DNA of 11,284 nt from JANYIP01 sp031394045 (GTDB lineage: Bacteria; Actinomycetota; Actinomycetes; Prado026): the NCBI GenBank assembly GCA_031394045.1, contig JANMWN010000279.1, positions 1-11,284 on the forward strand, written 5' to 3'. Positions 5,842 to 11,284 of this stretch are shown piece after piece. Every line of letters starts with the position of its first letter. Within the stretch, counting starts at the first letter, position 1. The notes beneath the pieces were generated by a model. It was not told the origin of the DNA. It worked only from the letters and a program-made list of their open reading frames with translations, and did no database searches. The translations under genes and the position numbers were made by a program.

Positions 5842-6639
5842 TCAGCTGAGGATCTGCTTGATGGCGACCGCGACGGCGAGGAGGACGGCGAACGCGCGCA
5901 GCAGCCGGTCCGGCAGCTGGCGCCCGTAGCGACCGCCGACCAGGCCGCCGGAGAAGCTGCCGACCCACAGCAGGAGTACCGCCGCCCAGTCGGCGTGCAC
6001 CGAGGCGCTGTGGGCGAAGATCGCGAAGAGCCCGGCGGCGGTGATGTTGACGATGGCCGCGATCACGTTCTTGACGCCGTTCGCCGCCTGCAGCCCGCCC
6101 ATGAGCACGCCAAAAAGGGCAAGCAGGATCACGCCCTGTGCCGCGCCGAAGTAGCCGCCGTAGACCGTCACGAAGAACACGGCAACAAGGAGGCCTCGCC
6201 CCGCGTGCTGGGCCCCTGGCTCGAACCCGACTGGCAAGCCAGCGGGGTCCACCCGGCGCTTAACCAGCTGCGCCGTCAGCCACGGCTGGGCGGTCACCAG
6301 CAGGGCGGCCACGAGCAGCAGGACGGGGACGATCGCCGCGTACGACCGAGCCGGCAGCACGAGGACCAGCGCGGCCCCCGTGAGCCCGCCGGCGAATGCG
6401 GGCAGCGCGATCTGCCGCAGGATCGGGCGGATCGAGGTCAGCTGGTCGCGGTACCCGTAGACACCGGCGAGGGACCCGGGGATCAGGCCGAAGGTGTTCG
6501 TGACGTTCGCTGTCACCGGAGGCAGCCCGACCGCGAGCAGGACTGGGAAGGTGATCAAGGTGCCGGCGCCGACCACGGCGTTCATGCCCCCAGCGATGAA
6601 CCCGGCGACCAGGATCGCCATCGCTTCGAGGGGGGTCAC
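5842..6639 (-). CDS. TauE/SafE (TSUP) family membrane transporter
   Basis: This is a 265-residue polytopic inner-membrane protein with about seven to eight hydrophobic segments. It has the internal two-half pattern of the TSUP family: an N-terminal G-G-M-N-A-V-V-G-A-G-T-L-I-T-F-P motif (18-32) followed by V-T-A-N-V-T-N-T (42-49), and a second-half G-Y-F-G-A-A-Q-G-V motif (162-170) followed by N-G-V-K-N (187-191). Family members export sulfite, sulfoacetate or other organosulfur anions or move small carboxylates; the substrate here is unknown. The frame is open upstream to 6957, but that part runs opposite pntAA and is hydrophilic. I chose GTG 6639 because the protein then starts directly at the first membrane helix and has the family's usual length. 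A CAGGAT box ends 7 bases before this GTG, consistent with leaderless transcription. No sulfur-metabolism genes are nearby. Confidence 0.88.
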   Translation of the reverse strand: MTPLEAMAILVAGFIAGGMNAVVGAGTLITFPVLLAVGLPPVTANVTNTFGLIPGSLAGVYGYRDQLTSIRPILRQIALPAFAGGLTGAALVLVLPARSYAAIVPVLLLVAALLVTAQPWLTAQLVKRRVDPAGLPVGFEPGAQHAGRGLLVAVFFVTVYGGYFGAAQGVILLALFGVLMGGLQAANGVKNVIAAIVNITAAGLFAIFAHSASVHADWAAVLLLWVGSFSGGLVGGRYGRQLPDRLLRAFAVLLAVAVAIKQILS

Positions 6640-6646
6640 GGCCCTA

Positions 6647-6652
6647 ATCCTG
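6647..6652 (-). promoter_or_regulatory. Candidate -10 box of the TSUP gene (leaderless spacing)
   Basis: On the minus strand CAGGAT is followed by exactly 7 bases and then GTG 6639. This matches the relaxed ANNNT core of actinobacterial -10 boxes at the distance that places the transcript start on the start codon. Only a short GGG lies between box and codon. Confidence 0.35.
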
Positions 6653-6731
6653 TCAGTGGCTCGGCGGGCCTCCGGCCGGGCGGCGACGCACCAATTCTCG
6701 GGTCGGTGGTCCCTGGGGAGTGAGGGCCCGC

Positions 6732-6737
6732 TACCGT
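6732..6737 (+). promoter_or_regulatory. Candidate -10 box of the pnt operon (TACCGT, leaderless spacing)
   Basis: TACCGT matches the TANNNT -10 consensus of actinobacterial housekeeping promoters. It is followed by 7 bases and then ATG 6745, so transcription would begin at the A of the start codon. There is no ribosome-binding site at normal distance; GAGGG lies 18 bases upstream of this ATG. No clear -35 box is visible. Confidence 0.5.
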
Positions 6738-6744
6738 GCGCCGG

Positions 6745-7854
6745 ATGAGAGTCGTGGTTCCCGTGGAGAGGCGCCCTGGTGAGCGCCGGGTCGCTGCCAT
6801 GCCCGACAGCGTCGTACGCCTGGTCCGGGCCGGTCTCGAGGTCGTCGTGGAATCCGGCGCCGGGACGCATGCCTTCGTCGACGACGCGGCGTACGAGACC
6901 GCAGGTGCGACGGTCTCGTCCGGTGATGTCCTGGGCGAGGCCGACGTCGTGCTGCACGTCTCGCCGCTGGCGCCCGACCAGGTGGGGCGGCTGCGAAGCG
7001 GCGCTGTGGCCATCGGTTTCCAGGCGCCGTCAGCCAACCCCGCCGGTGTCGCCGCGATGCGCGACGGCGGGATCGCGGGCTTCTCGGTCGAGCTGCTGCC
7101 CCGGATCTCGCGAGCGCAGTCCATGGACGCGCTGACGTCGCAGGCGCTGGTGTCCGGCTACCGCGCCGCGCTGGTCGCAGCCGAGCGACTGCCCAAGTTC
7201 TTGCCGCTGCTGATGACCGCTGCGGGTACGGTGCCGCCGGCAAACGTGCTCGTCCTCGGGGCAGGGGTCGCGGGGCTCCAGGCCATCGCCACCGTCAAGC
7301 GGCTGGGCGCCGTGGTGGAGGCCTACGACGTACGACCCGCGTCCGCCGACGAGGTGCGGTCGATGGGCGCGAAGTTCGTCCAGCTCGACCTCGAGGCGCT
7401 GGAGGGTACGGGTGGGTACGCCCGCGAGATGAGCGACGACAGGGCGGCCCGGCAGCGGGACCTGCTGGCTCCGTTCGTGGCGAAGTCCGACGCCGTGATC
7501 ACCACGGCCGCCGTACCCGGACGCTCGGCCCCCCTGCTGGTGACCCGCGCGATGGTCGAGGGGATGAGGCCGGGGTCGATCGTGGTCGACCTCGCGGCCG
7601 AGAGCGGTGGCAACGTCGAGGGCTCGGTCGCCGGCGAGGAGGTCATGGTCGGGGGCGTGACCGTCTGGGGCGCCAAGGACGTGCCGTCCCAGCTGCCGGT
7701 GGACGCGAGCCGGCTGTACTCCCGCAACGTCGCGGATCTGCTGCTGCTGATGACTTCGGAGGGCGGCATCGTCGCGCAGGACTGGGAGGACGAGATCGTG
7801 GCTGCCAGCTGGGTCACCCGCGAGGGCGCAGTCCGGGAGGGGGTAGCGGTATGA
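6745..7854 (+). CDS. pntAA: NAD(P) transhydrogenase subunit alpha part 1 (domain I, NAD(H)-binding)
   Basis: This peripheral cytoplasmic subunit (369 residues) of the proton-translocating transhydrogenase binds NADH and passes hydride to NADP+ on PntB. The start R-V-V-V-P-V-E-R-R-P-G-E-R-R-V-A is typical of the alanine dehydrogenase/PntA family. R-I-S-R-A-Q-S-M-D at 120-128 holds the Arg, Gln and Asp (R120, Q125, D128) that correspond to the hydride-transfer residues R127, Q132 and D135 of the Rhodospirillum enzyme. The Rossmann G-A-G-V-A-G is at 172-177 and D195 after the second strand favours NAD over NADP. A GTG at 6736 is in frame and has GAGGG 9 bases upstream, but ATG 6745 starts at the conserved N-terminus and matches the leaderless promoter. 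The stop overlaps pntAB by ATGA. It belongs to the split three-subunit type, unlike the fused PntA of E. coli. Confidence 0.95.
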   Translation: MRVVVPVERRPGERRVAAMPDSVVRLVRAGLEVVVESGAGTHAFVDDAAYETAGATVSSGDVLGEADVVLHVSPLAPDQVGRLRSGAVAIGFQAPSANPAGVAAMRDGGIAGFSVELLPRISRAQSMDALTSQALVSGYRAALVAAERLPKFLPLLMTAAGTVPPANVLVLGAGVAGLQAIATVKRLGAVVEAYDVRPASADEVRSMGAKFVQLDLEALEGTGGYAREMSDDRAARQRDLLAPFVAKSDAVITTAAVPGRSAPLLVTRAMVEGMRPGSIVVDLAAESGGNVEGSVAGEEVMVGGVTVWGAKDVPSQLPVDASRLYSRNVADLLLLMTSEGGIVAQDWEDEIVAASWVTREGAVREGVAV

Positions 7855-8135
7855 GCGGCGGCATGGGGCTGCTCACGGTGTTCGTGCTGGCGGTGTTCGT
7901 CGGCTTCGAGGTCGTGTCCAAGGTCTCGACGACCCTGCACACCCCGCTGATGTCGGGCGCCAACGCCATCCACGGCGTCATCCTCGTCGGCTCGATCCTG
8001 GTCACAGGTGCGGCCGAGGGCGCGGTCGAGATCACCCTGGGGCTGATCGCAGTCGTCCTCGCCACGGTCAACATGGTCGGCGGCTTCGTCGTCACCGACC
8101 GGATGCTCGAGATGTTCAAGGGCAAGAAGCGATGA
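7851..8135 (+). CDS. pntAB: NAD(P) transhydrogenase subunit alpha part 2 (membrane domain)
   Basis: This small membrane subunit of 94 residues has three hydrophobic helices (about 6-23, 39-55 and 58-82) and a basic K-G-K-K-R tail. The conserved L-H-T-P-L-M-S-G-A-N-A-I-H-G segment (29-42) marks the PntA domain II. H41, near the start of the second helix, sits where Thermus thermophilus has the alpha2 His42 proposed to act in proton transfer; E. coli has Ser here. The gene overlaps pntAA and pntB by ATGA at both ends, so all three are probably translationally coupled and made in matched amounts. Confidence 0.95.
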   Translation: MSGGMGLLTVFVLAVFVGFEVVSKVSTTLHTPLMSGANAIHGVILVGSILVTGAAEGAVEITLGLIAVVLATVNMVGGFVVTDRMLEMFKGKKR

Positions 8136-9514
8136 GCAAGCAGACCTGGGTCGACCTGGCCTACCTAGTCGCGGCGAGCTGCTTCGTCCTTGCCCTCAAA
8201 GGCCTTTCGTCGCCCAAGAGTGCCCGCAACGGCAACCTGATCGGTGCTGCCGGCGCGATCATCGCCGTGCTCACCGTGCTGATCAGCGCCGACCTCCACC
8301 ACCTGCCGCTGATCCTCGCGGCGATCGCCGTGGGCTCGGTCGCGGCCGTACCAGCCGCTCGGCGGGTACCCATGACCGCGATGCCTCAGCTGGTGGCGCT
8401 GTTCAACGGTGTCGGTGGTGGCGCGGCAGCGATCGTCGCGTTCCTCGAGCTCAAGAACACCGGCGGCGGCTTCCCGCTGATCGCCTCGCTGTTCACCGTG
8501 ATCGTCGGCTCCATCTCGTTCAGCGGCTCCGTGGTCACGTTCCTGAAGCTGCAGGAGCTCATCACCACCCGACCCGTGGTGATCCCGCTGCACCCGGTGC
8601 TCTTCGTGGGTTCGCTGGTCGGTGCCGTGGCACTCTCGGTGGTCTGTTTCGCCAAGGGCGGCGCGGTCGACGCGGCCACGTACGCGGCGATCGGTGTCGC
8701 GGTGCTCGCGCTGGTCGCCGGTGTGCTGTTCGTGCTCCCGGTCGGTGGCGCGGACGTACCCATCGTGATCTCGCTGCTGAATGCGTTCACCGGCCTCACG
8801 GTGGCGGCCTCCGGCTACGTGCTCGACAACGTGCTGCTGCTGATCGCGGGCACCCTGGTCGGAGCGTCGGGCACGATCCTGACCCGCCTGATGGCGACCG
8901 CGATGGGCCGGCCGATCACCTCGACGCTCTTCGGTGCGCTCCGCGGCGGCTCGACGGCCGGCGCGACGACAGTGGGCGCCGACCGGCCCGTACGCTCCGC
9001 CTCCCCCGACGACGTGGCGATCCTGCTCGCGTACGCCCGCAAGGTGATCGTTGTGCCGGGGTACGGCCTGGCCGTCGCGCAGGCCCAGCACACGGTCCGC
9101 GAGCTGGCCGACCTGCTGGCCGCGCGCGACGTCGAGCTGCTGTACGGCATCCACCCGGTGGCCGGCCGGATGCCCGGGCACATGAACGTGCTGCTCGCCG
9201 AGGCGAACGTGCCGTACGAGCAGCTCAAGGAGATGGACGAGGTCAACCCGCAGTTCGCCACGACTGACGTGGTCCTGGTGATCGGCGCCAACGACGTCGT
9301 CAACCCGGCGGCCCGGCAGCCCGGTACGCCGATCTCCGGGATGCCGATCCTCGACGTGGACCAGGCGCAGAACGTGATCTTCCTGAAGCGTTCGATGCGC
9401 CCCGGCTTCGCGGGGATCGACAACGAGCTGCTCTACCAGGCCAACACCACGCTGCTGTTCGGCGACGCCAAGGACTCGTTGACCAAGGTCGTCTCCGCCC
9501 TCAAGAACCTCTGA
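8132..9514 (+). CDS. pntB: NAD(P) transhydrogenase subunit beta (membrane domain and NADP(H)-binding domain III)
   Basis: This 460-residue subunit carries most of the proton channel and binds NADP(H). Residues 1-255 form about nine membrane helices. Residues 290-460 form the cytoplasmic domain III with G-Y-G-L-A-V-A-Q-A-Q at 310-319 and the G-A-N-D-V-V-N-P loop at 385-392, both standard NADP-binding elements, plus H-P-V-A-G-R-M-P-G-H at 341-350. N92 in F-N-G-V-G-G-G aligns with the proton-path His91 of E. coli PntB; N217 in S-L-L-N-A-F aligns with its Asn222. Loss of the beta histidine is matched by H41 in PntAB. ATG 8132 overlaps the end of pntAB by ATGA. The length is normal and no truncation is seen. 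The gene is convergent with upp, 19 bases away. Confidence 0.96.
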   Translation: MSKQTWVDLAYLVAASCFVLALKGLSSPKSARNGNLIGAAGAIIAVLTVLISADLHHLPLILAAIAVGSVAAVPAARRVPMTAMPQLVALFNGVGGGAAAIVAFLELKNTGGGFPLIASLFTVIVGSISFSGSVVTFLKLQELITTRPVVIPLHPVLFVGSLVGAVALSVVCFAKGGAVDAATYAAIGVAVLALVAGVLFVLPVGGADVPIVISLLNAFTGLTVAASGYVLDNVLLLIAGTLVGASGTILTRLMATAMGRPITSTLFGALRGGSTAGATTVGADRPVRSASPDDVAILLAYARKVIVVPGYGLAVAQAQHTVRELADLLAARDVELLYGIHPVAGRMPGHMNVLLAEANVPYEQLKEMDEVNPQFATTDVVLVIGANDVVNPAARQPGTPISGMPILDVDQAQNVIFLKRSMRPGFAGIDNELLYQANTTLLFGDAKDSLTKVVSALKNL

Positions 9515-9532
9515 CCCCAGCCGAAAGTGGGG
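9515..9532. terminator. Short shared hairpin between pntB and upp
   Basis: CCCCA at 9515-9519 pairs with TGGGG at 9528-9532 around an 8-base loop (9520-9527). It fills nearly the whole 19-bp gap between the two convergent stops. It may end transcription from both sides, though the stem is only 5 bp and no T-run follows. Confidence 0.4.
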
Positions 9533-9533
9533 G

Positions 9534-10172
9534 TTAGACGACGCCGTAGAGGCGGTCGCCGGCGTCGCCAAGGCCGGGCACGATGTAGCCCTTCTCGTTG
9601 AGCTTGTCGTCGAGGCCGGCAGTGACCACCGTGACCATCACGTCCCGCGAGCCGAAGGTCGCCTCGAGGTGCGCCAGCCCCTCCGGGGCGGCGAGCAGGC
9701 AGATCGCGGTGACGTCGTGCGCGCCCCTGGCGAGGAGCAGCTCGATCGTCGTGACGAGGGTCCCGCCGGTGGCCAGCATCGGGTCCAGGACGTACACCTG
9801 CCGGTCGGACAGGTCCTCGGGCAGCCGGTCGGCGTACGTCGTCGCCGTCAGCGTGGACTCGTCGCGGACCATGCCGAGGAACCCGACCTCGGCGGTCGGC
9901 ATCAGCCGCACCATGCCCTCGAGCATCCCGAGCCCTGCGCGCAGGATCGGCACCACGAGGGGACGGGGCTGCGACAGGCGTACGCCCATGGCCGGGGCGA
10001 CCGGCGTCGTGACCTCGTACGGCTCGGTGCGGACCTCACGGGTGGCCTCGTACGCGAGCAGCGTCACGAGCTCCTCGGCGAGTCGGCGGAACGTGGGCGA
10101 GTCGGTCCGCTCGTCGCGCAAGGTGGTGAGCTTGTGGGCGATCAGCGGGTGGTCCGCCACGTGGACGCGCAT
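9534..10172 (-). CDS. upp: Uracil phosphoribosyltransferase
   Basis: This 212-residue cytosolic enzyme of pyrimidine salvage converts uracil and PRPP to UMP and pyrophosphate. The N-terminal H-P-L-I-A-H-K-L-T-T-L-R-D (8-20) is the family signature. I-L-R-A-G-L-G-M at 76-83 belongs to the active site, V-L-D-P-M-L-A-T-G-G-T at 128-138 is the PRPP-binding motif, and G-Y-I-V-P-G-L-G-D-A-G-D-R at 195-207 is the uracil-binding end. The frame is open upstream to 10283, but M-R-V-H-V at 10172 is the conserved start and follows a TAGCCT box at leaderless distance. It is divergent from the TadA-associated gene, an arrangement seen in several actinobacteria. Confidence 0.97.
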   Translation of the reverse strand: MRVHVADHPLIAHKLTTLRDERTDSPTFRRLAEELVTLLAYEATREVRTEPYEVTTPVAPAMGVRLSQPRPLVVPILRAGLGMLEGMVRLMPTAEVGFLGMVRDESTLTATTYADRLPEDLSDRQVYVLDPMLATGGTLVTTIELLLARGAHDVTAICLLAAPEGLAHLEATFGSRDVMVTVVTAGLDDKLNEKGYIVPGLGDAGDRLYGVV

Positions 10173-10179
10173 GGCCGGA

Positions 10180-10185
10180 AGGCTA
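10180..10185 (-). promoter_or_regulatory. Candidate -10 box of upp (TAGCCT, leaderless spacing)
   Basis: On the minus strand TAGCCT fits TANNNT and is followed by 7 bases, then ATG 10172. No purine-rich ribosome-binding site lies between them, so the message is probably leaderless, as proposed for pntAA. Confidence 0.5.
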
Positions 10186-10239
10186 CTGCCCGCCGGGCGC
10201 TCCGGGGCTATCCCCTGTCCCTGACGGCCCTGGACATGC

Positions 10240-10245
10240 CACCAT
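10240..10245 (+). promoter_or_regulatory. Candidate -10 box of the TadA-associated gene
   Basis: CACCAT keeps the A and final T of the TANNNT pattern and stands 6 bases before ATG 10252. No ribosome-binding site is present. The 79-bp divergent gap (10173-10251) also contains GCCCG-C-CGGGC (10188-10198) and GGGG-CTAT-CCCC (10204-10215), small inverted repeats of unknown meaning. Confidence 0.35.
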
Positions 10246-10251
10246 GCGGGC

Positions 10252-10752
10252 ATGGCTGACAGTCGCACGGATGGTACGGCCACCGACTTCGCGGTCGCCG
10301 TCTACCGCGAGGACGGCCAATGGGTGGTCGCGTCGCTCCCGCCCAGCGCGGCCGACGGGCTCGGGCCGCTCGTGCACGCGCTCCGCCAGCAGCCCGCAGA
10401 GGGTGGCGCCATCGGCATGGTCTCGGTCGCCGAGGACTTCTTCGTCGCGATCCGGGTCTTCGGCGACGACGAGCTGATCCTGCTCTCCGACGTCACCGCC
10501 GCCCAGGACTGGCCGCTGGCCCGTGAGGTGCTCGAACGGCTCGATCTGCCGATGCCCGAGGGCGACGAGCTCGAGACGGTGCAGCCGGCCGGGGACCTGA
10601 CCGCGTTCGCCGACCTCGGCCTGCCGCCGATGGAGGTCGCGATGATCTGCGAGGACCCCGACCTCTACCCGGACGAGATGCTCAGCTCGATCGCGTCCCG
10701 GCTCGGGTTCGGCGAGGAGTTCGAGCAGGCCCTCGACCAGGTGCTCGGCTAG
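10252..10752 (+). CDS. tRNA adenosine deaminase-associated protein (TIGR03941-like)
   Basis: This acidic, soluble 166-residue protein has no signal peptide or membrane segment. The pattern F-A-V-A-V-Y-R-E-D-G-Q-W near the start, the V-A-E-D-F-F-V-A-I-R-V strand in the middle, the acidic L-P-M-P-E-G-D-E-L-E-T-V-Q-P-A-G-D linker and the C-terminal F-A-D-L-G-L...C-E-D-P-D-L-Y-P-D-E-M match the actinobacterial family named only for always lying directly upstream of tadA. Its biochemical function is unknown; an accessory role in wobble-inosine formation is suggested by position alone. tadA starts 21 bases after its stop on the same strand. Confidence 0.88.
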   Translation: MADSRTDGTATDFAVAVYREDGQWVVASLPPSAADGLGPLVHALRQQPAEGGAIGMVSVAEDFFVAIRVFGDDELILLSDVTAAQDWPLAREVLERLDLPMPEGDELETVQPAGDLTAFADLGLPPMEVAMICEDPDLYPDEMLSSIASRLGFGEEFEQALDQVLG

Positions 10753-10773
10753 CCAGCCCGCCGCCTCGTACCT

Positions 10774-11232
10774 GTGCCCACCCCCCGACACGACGCCGCG
10801 ATGCGGCTCGCCCTCGATCAGGCTGCGCTGGCTGCTGCCGCTGGCGACGTGCCGGTCGGGGCCGTGGTCCTGGACGCGAATGGCACGGTCGTCGGCTCCG
10901 GCCACAACCAGCGCGAGGCCCTCGGTGACCCGACGGCGCACGCCGAGATCGTGGCGATCAGGGCGGCGGCCACGGCGACCGGGCAGTGGCGGCTGAGCGG
11001 CTGCACCCTCGTCGTGACGCTCGAACCTTGCAGCATGTGCGCGGGGGCGGCGGTGCTCGCGCGCCTCGACCGGGTCGTCTTCGGGGCGTACGACGCCAAG
11101 GCCGGCGCCGTGGGGTCGCTGTGGGACCTGGTCCGCGACCGCCGGCTCAACCACCGGCCGGAGGTCGTCGCAGGGGTGCTCGCGGCCGAGTGCGCGGAGC
11201 TGCTCCGCGGTTGGTTCGAGGGGCGTCGATGA
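10774..11232 (+). CDS. tadA: tRNA-specific adenosine-34 deaminase
   Basis: This 152-residue zinc enzyme of the cytidine deaminase superfamily converts the wobble adenosine of tRNA-Arg(ACG) to inosine. The zinc site is complete: H56 and catalytic E58 in A-H-A-E-I, and C86/C89 in L-E-P-C-S-M-C-A-G-A. D-V-P-V-G-A-V-V (25-32) and G-H-N-Q-R-E (43-48, with N45) are standard TadA segments that contact the anticodon loop. I used GTG 10774 because it gives the usual short R-H-D-x-A-M-R-L-A-L N-terminal helix; ATG 10801 is an alternative that would drop nine residues. Neither has a ribosome-binding site, so translation may depend on the upstream gene. The stop overlaps the next start by ATGA. Confidence 0.95.
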   Translation: MPTPRHDAAMRLALDQAALAAAAGDVPVGAVVLDANGTVVGSGHNQREALGDPTAHAEIVAIRAAATATGQWRLSGCTLVVTLEPCSMCAGAAVLARLDRVVFGAYDAKAGAVGSLWDLVRDRRLNHRPEVVAGVLAAECAELLRGWFEGRR

Positions 11233-11284
11233 CGTCGCTCACGCGGGTCTCGCCGCGCTTCCTCGTGCTGGGCTCGGCGCTGGT
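11229..11284 (+). CDS. Start of an unidentified gene, cut by the window edge
   Basis: ATG 11229 overlaps the tadA stop by ATGA and the frame stays open for 18 codons to the window end, reading M-T-S-L-T-R-V-S-P-R-F-L-V-L-G-S-A-L. The basic start followed by a hydrophobic run suggests a membrane protein; the R-V-S-P-R part recalls bacterial PH-domain membrane proteins, but this is too short to identify. The overlap itself is the main evidence that it is a real gene. Confidence 0.5.
   Translation, partial: MTSLTRVSPRFLVLGSAL

Noticed and set aside
6640..6957. N-terminal extension of the TSUP transporter opposite pntAA
   Set aside because: It is hydrophilic, overlaps conserved pntAA sequence on the other strand, and precedes a start that already gives a full-length family member.
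8165..9571. A 468-codon minus-strand frame opposite pntB
   Set aside because: It is charged, low-complexity and antisense to a fully recognisable PntB, so it is a shadow frame.
10173..10283. N-terminal extension of upp to 10283
   Set aside because: It would overlap the start of the divergent TadA-associated gene, and uracil phosphoribosyltransferases begin at the M-R-V-H-V position.

Overview
The window is very GC-rich, codons end mostly in G or C, and its gene content is typical of Actinomycetota: a 13E12-type HNH endonuclease, a DinB/maleylpyruvate-isomerase-like protein, upp next to tadA and a TadA-associated protein, and a three-gene proton-translocating transhydrogenase. Frequent GTAC words and the gene set suggest a Nocardioides-like member of the Propionibacteriales. 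That placement is inference. No rRNA, tRNA, CRISPR array, insertion sequence or prophage was seen. The region is densely coding; the largest gap is about 245 bp.

Layout. (1) 1-947: the 3' end of a DUF222/HNH endonuclease gene (+) meets a hemerythrin-like gene (-) tail to tail with one base between them. A 245-bp non-coding stretch follows, with a long hairpin and a cluster of palindromes around a good -10 box. (2) 948-3845, minus strand: an operon of GH13 alpha-glucosidase, DinB-fold protein and TetR regulator. The first two overlap by 8 bp and the regulator follows after 17 bp. (3) 3940-5765, plus strand, divergent from the glucosidase: a PLP-dependent group II amino acid decarboxylase and an SRPBCC ligand-binding protein, with stop and start overlapping by one base. 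(4) 5842-6639, minus: a TauE/SafE (TSUP) membrane transporter. (5) 6745-9514, plus, divergent from TSUP: pntAA-pntAB-pntB with ATGA overlaps at both junctions. (6) 9534-10172, minus: upp. (7) 10252-11284, plus, divergent from upp: a TadA-associated protein, tadA, and the first codons of another gene that overlaps tadA.

How they work together. PntAA/AB/B form a membrane complex that uses the proton gradient to make NADPH from NADH. Upp salvages uracil to UMP. TadA makes the wobble inosine of tRNA-Arg(ACG). The glucosidase probably releases glucose from short alpha-glucosides in the cytoplasm, and its operon carries its own TetR regulator. The decarboxylase/SRPBCC pair looks like a small two-gene pathway with an unidentified substrate.

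This is mostly ordinary accessory and housekeeping chromosome, and I do not see a dramatic new system. The best leads are the decarboxylase-SRPBCC unit, the palindrome/promoter cluster downstream of tetR, the glucosidase-DinB-TetR operon, the position of the proton-path histidine in the transhydrogenase, and repeated leaderless promoter spacing.
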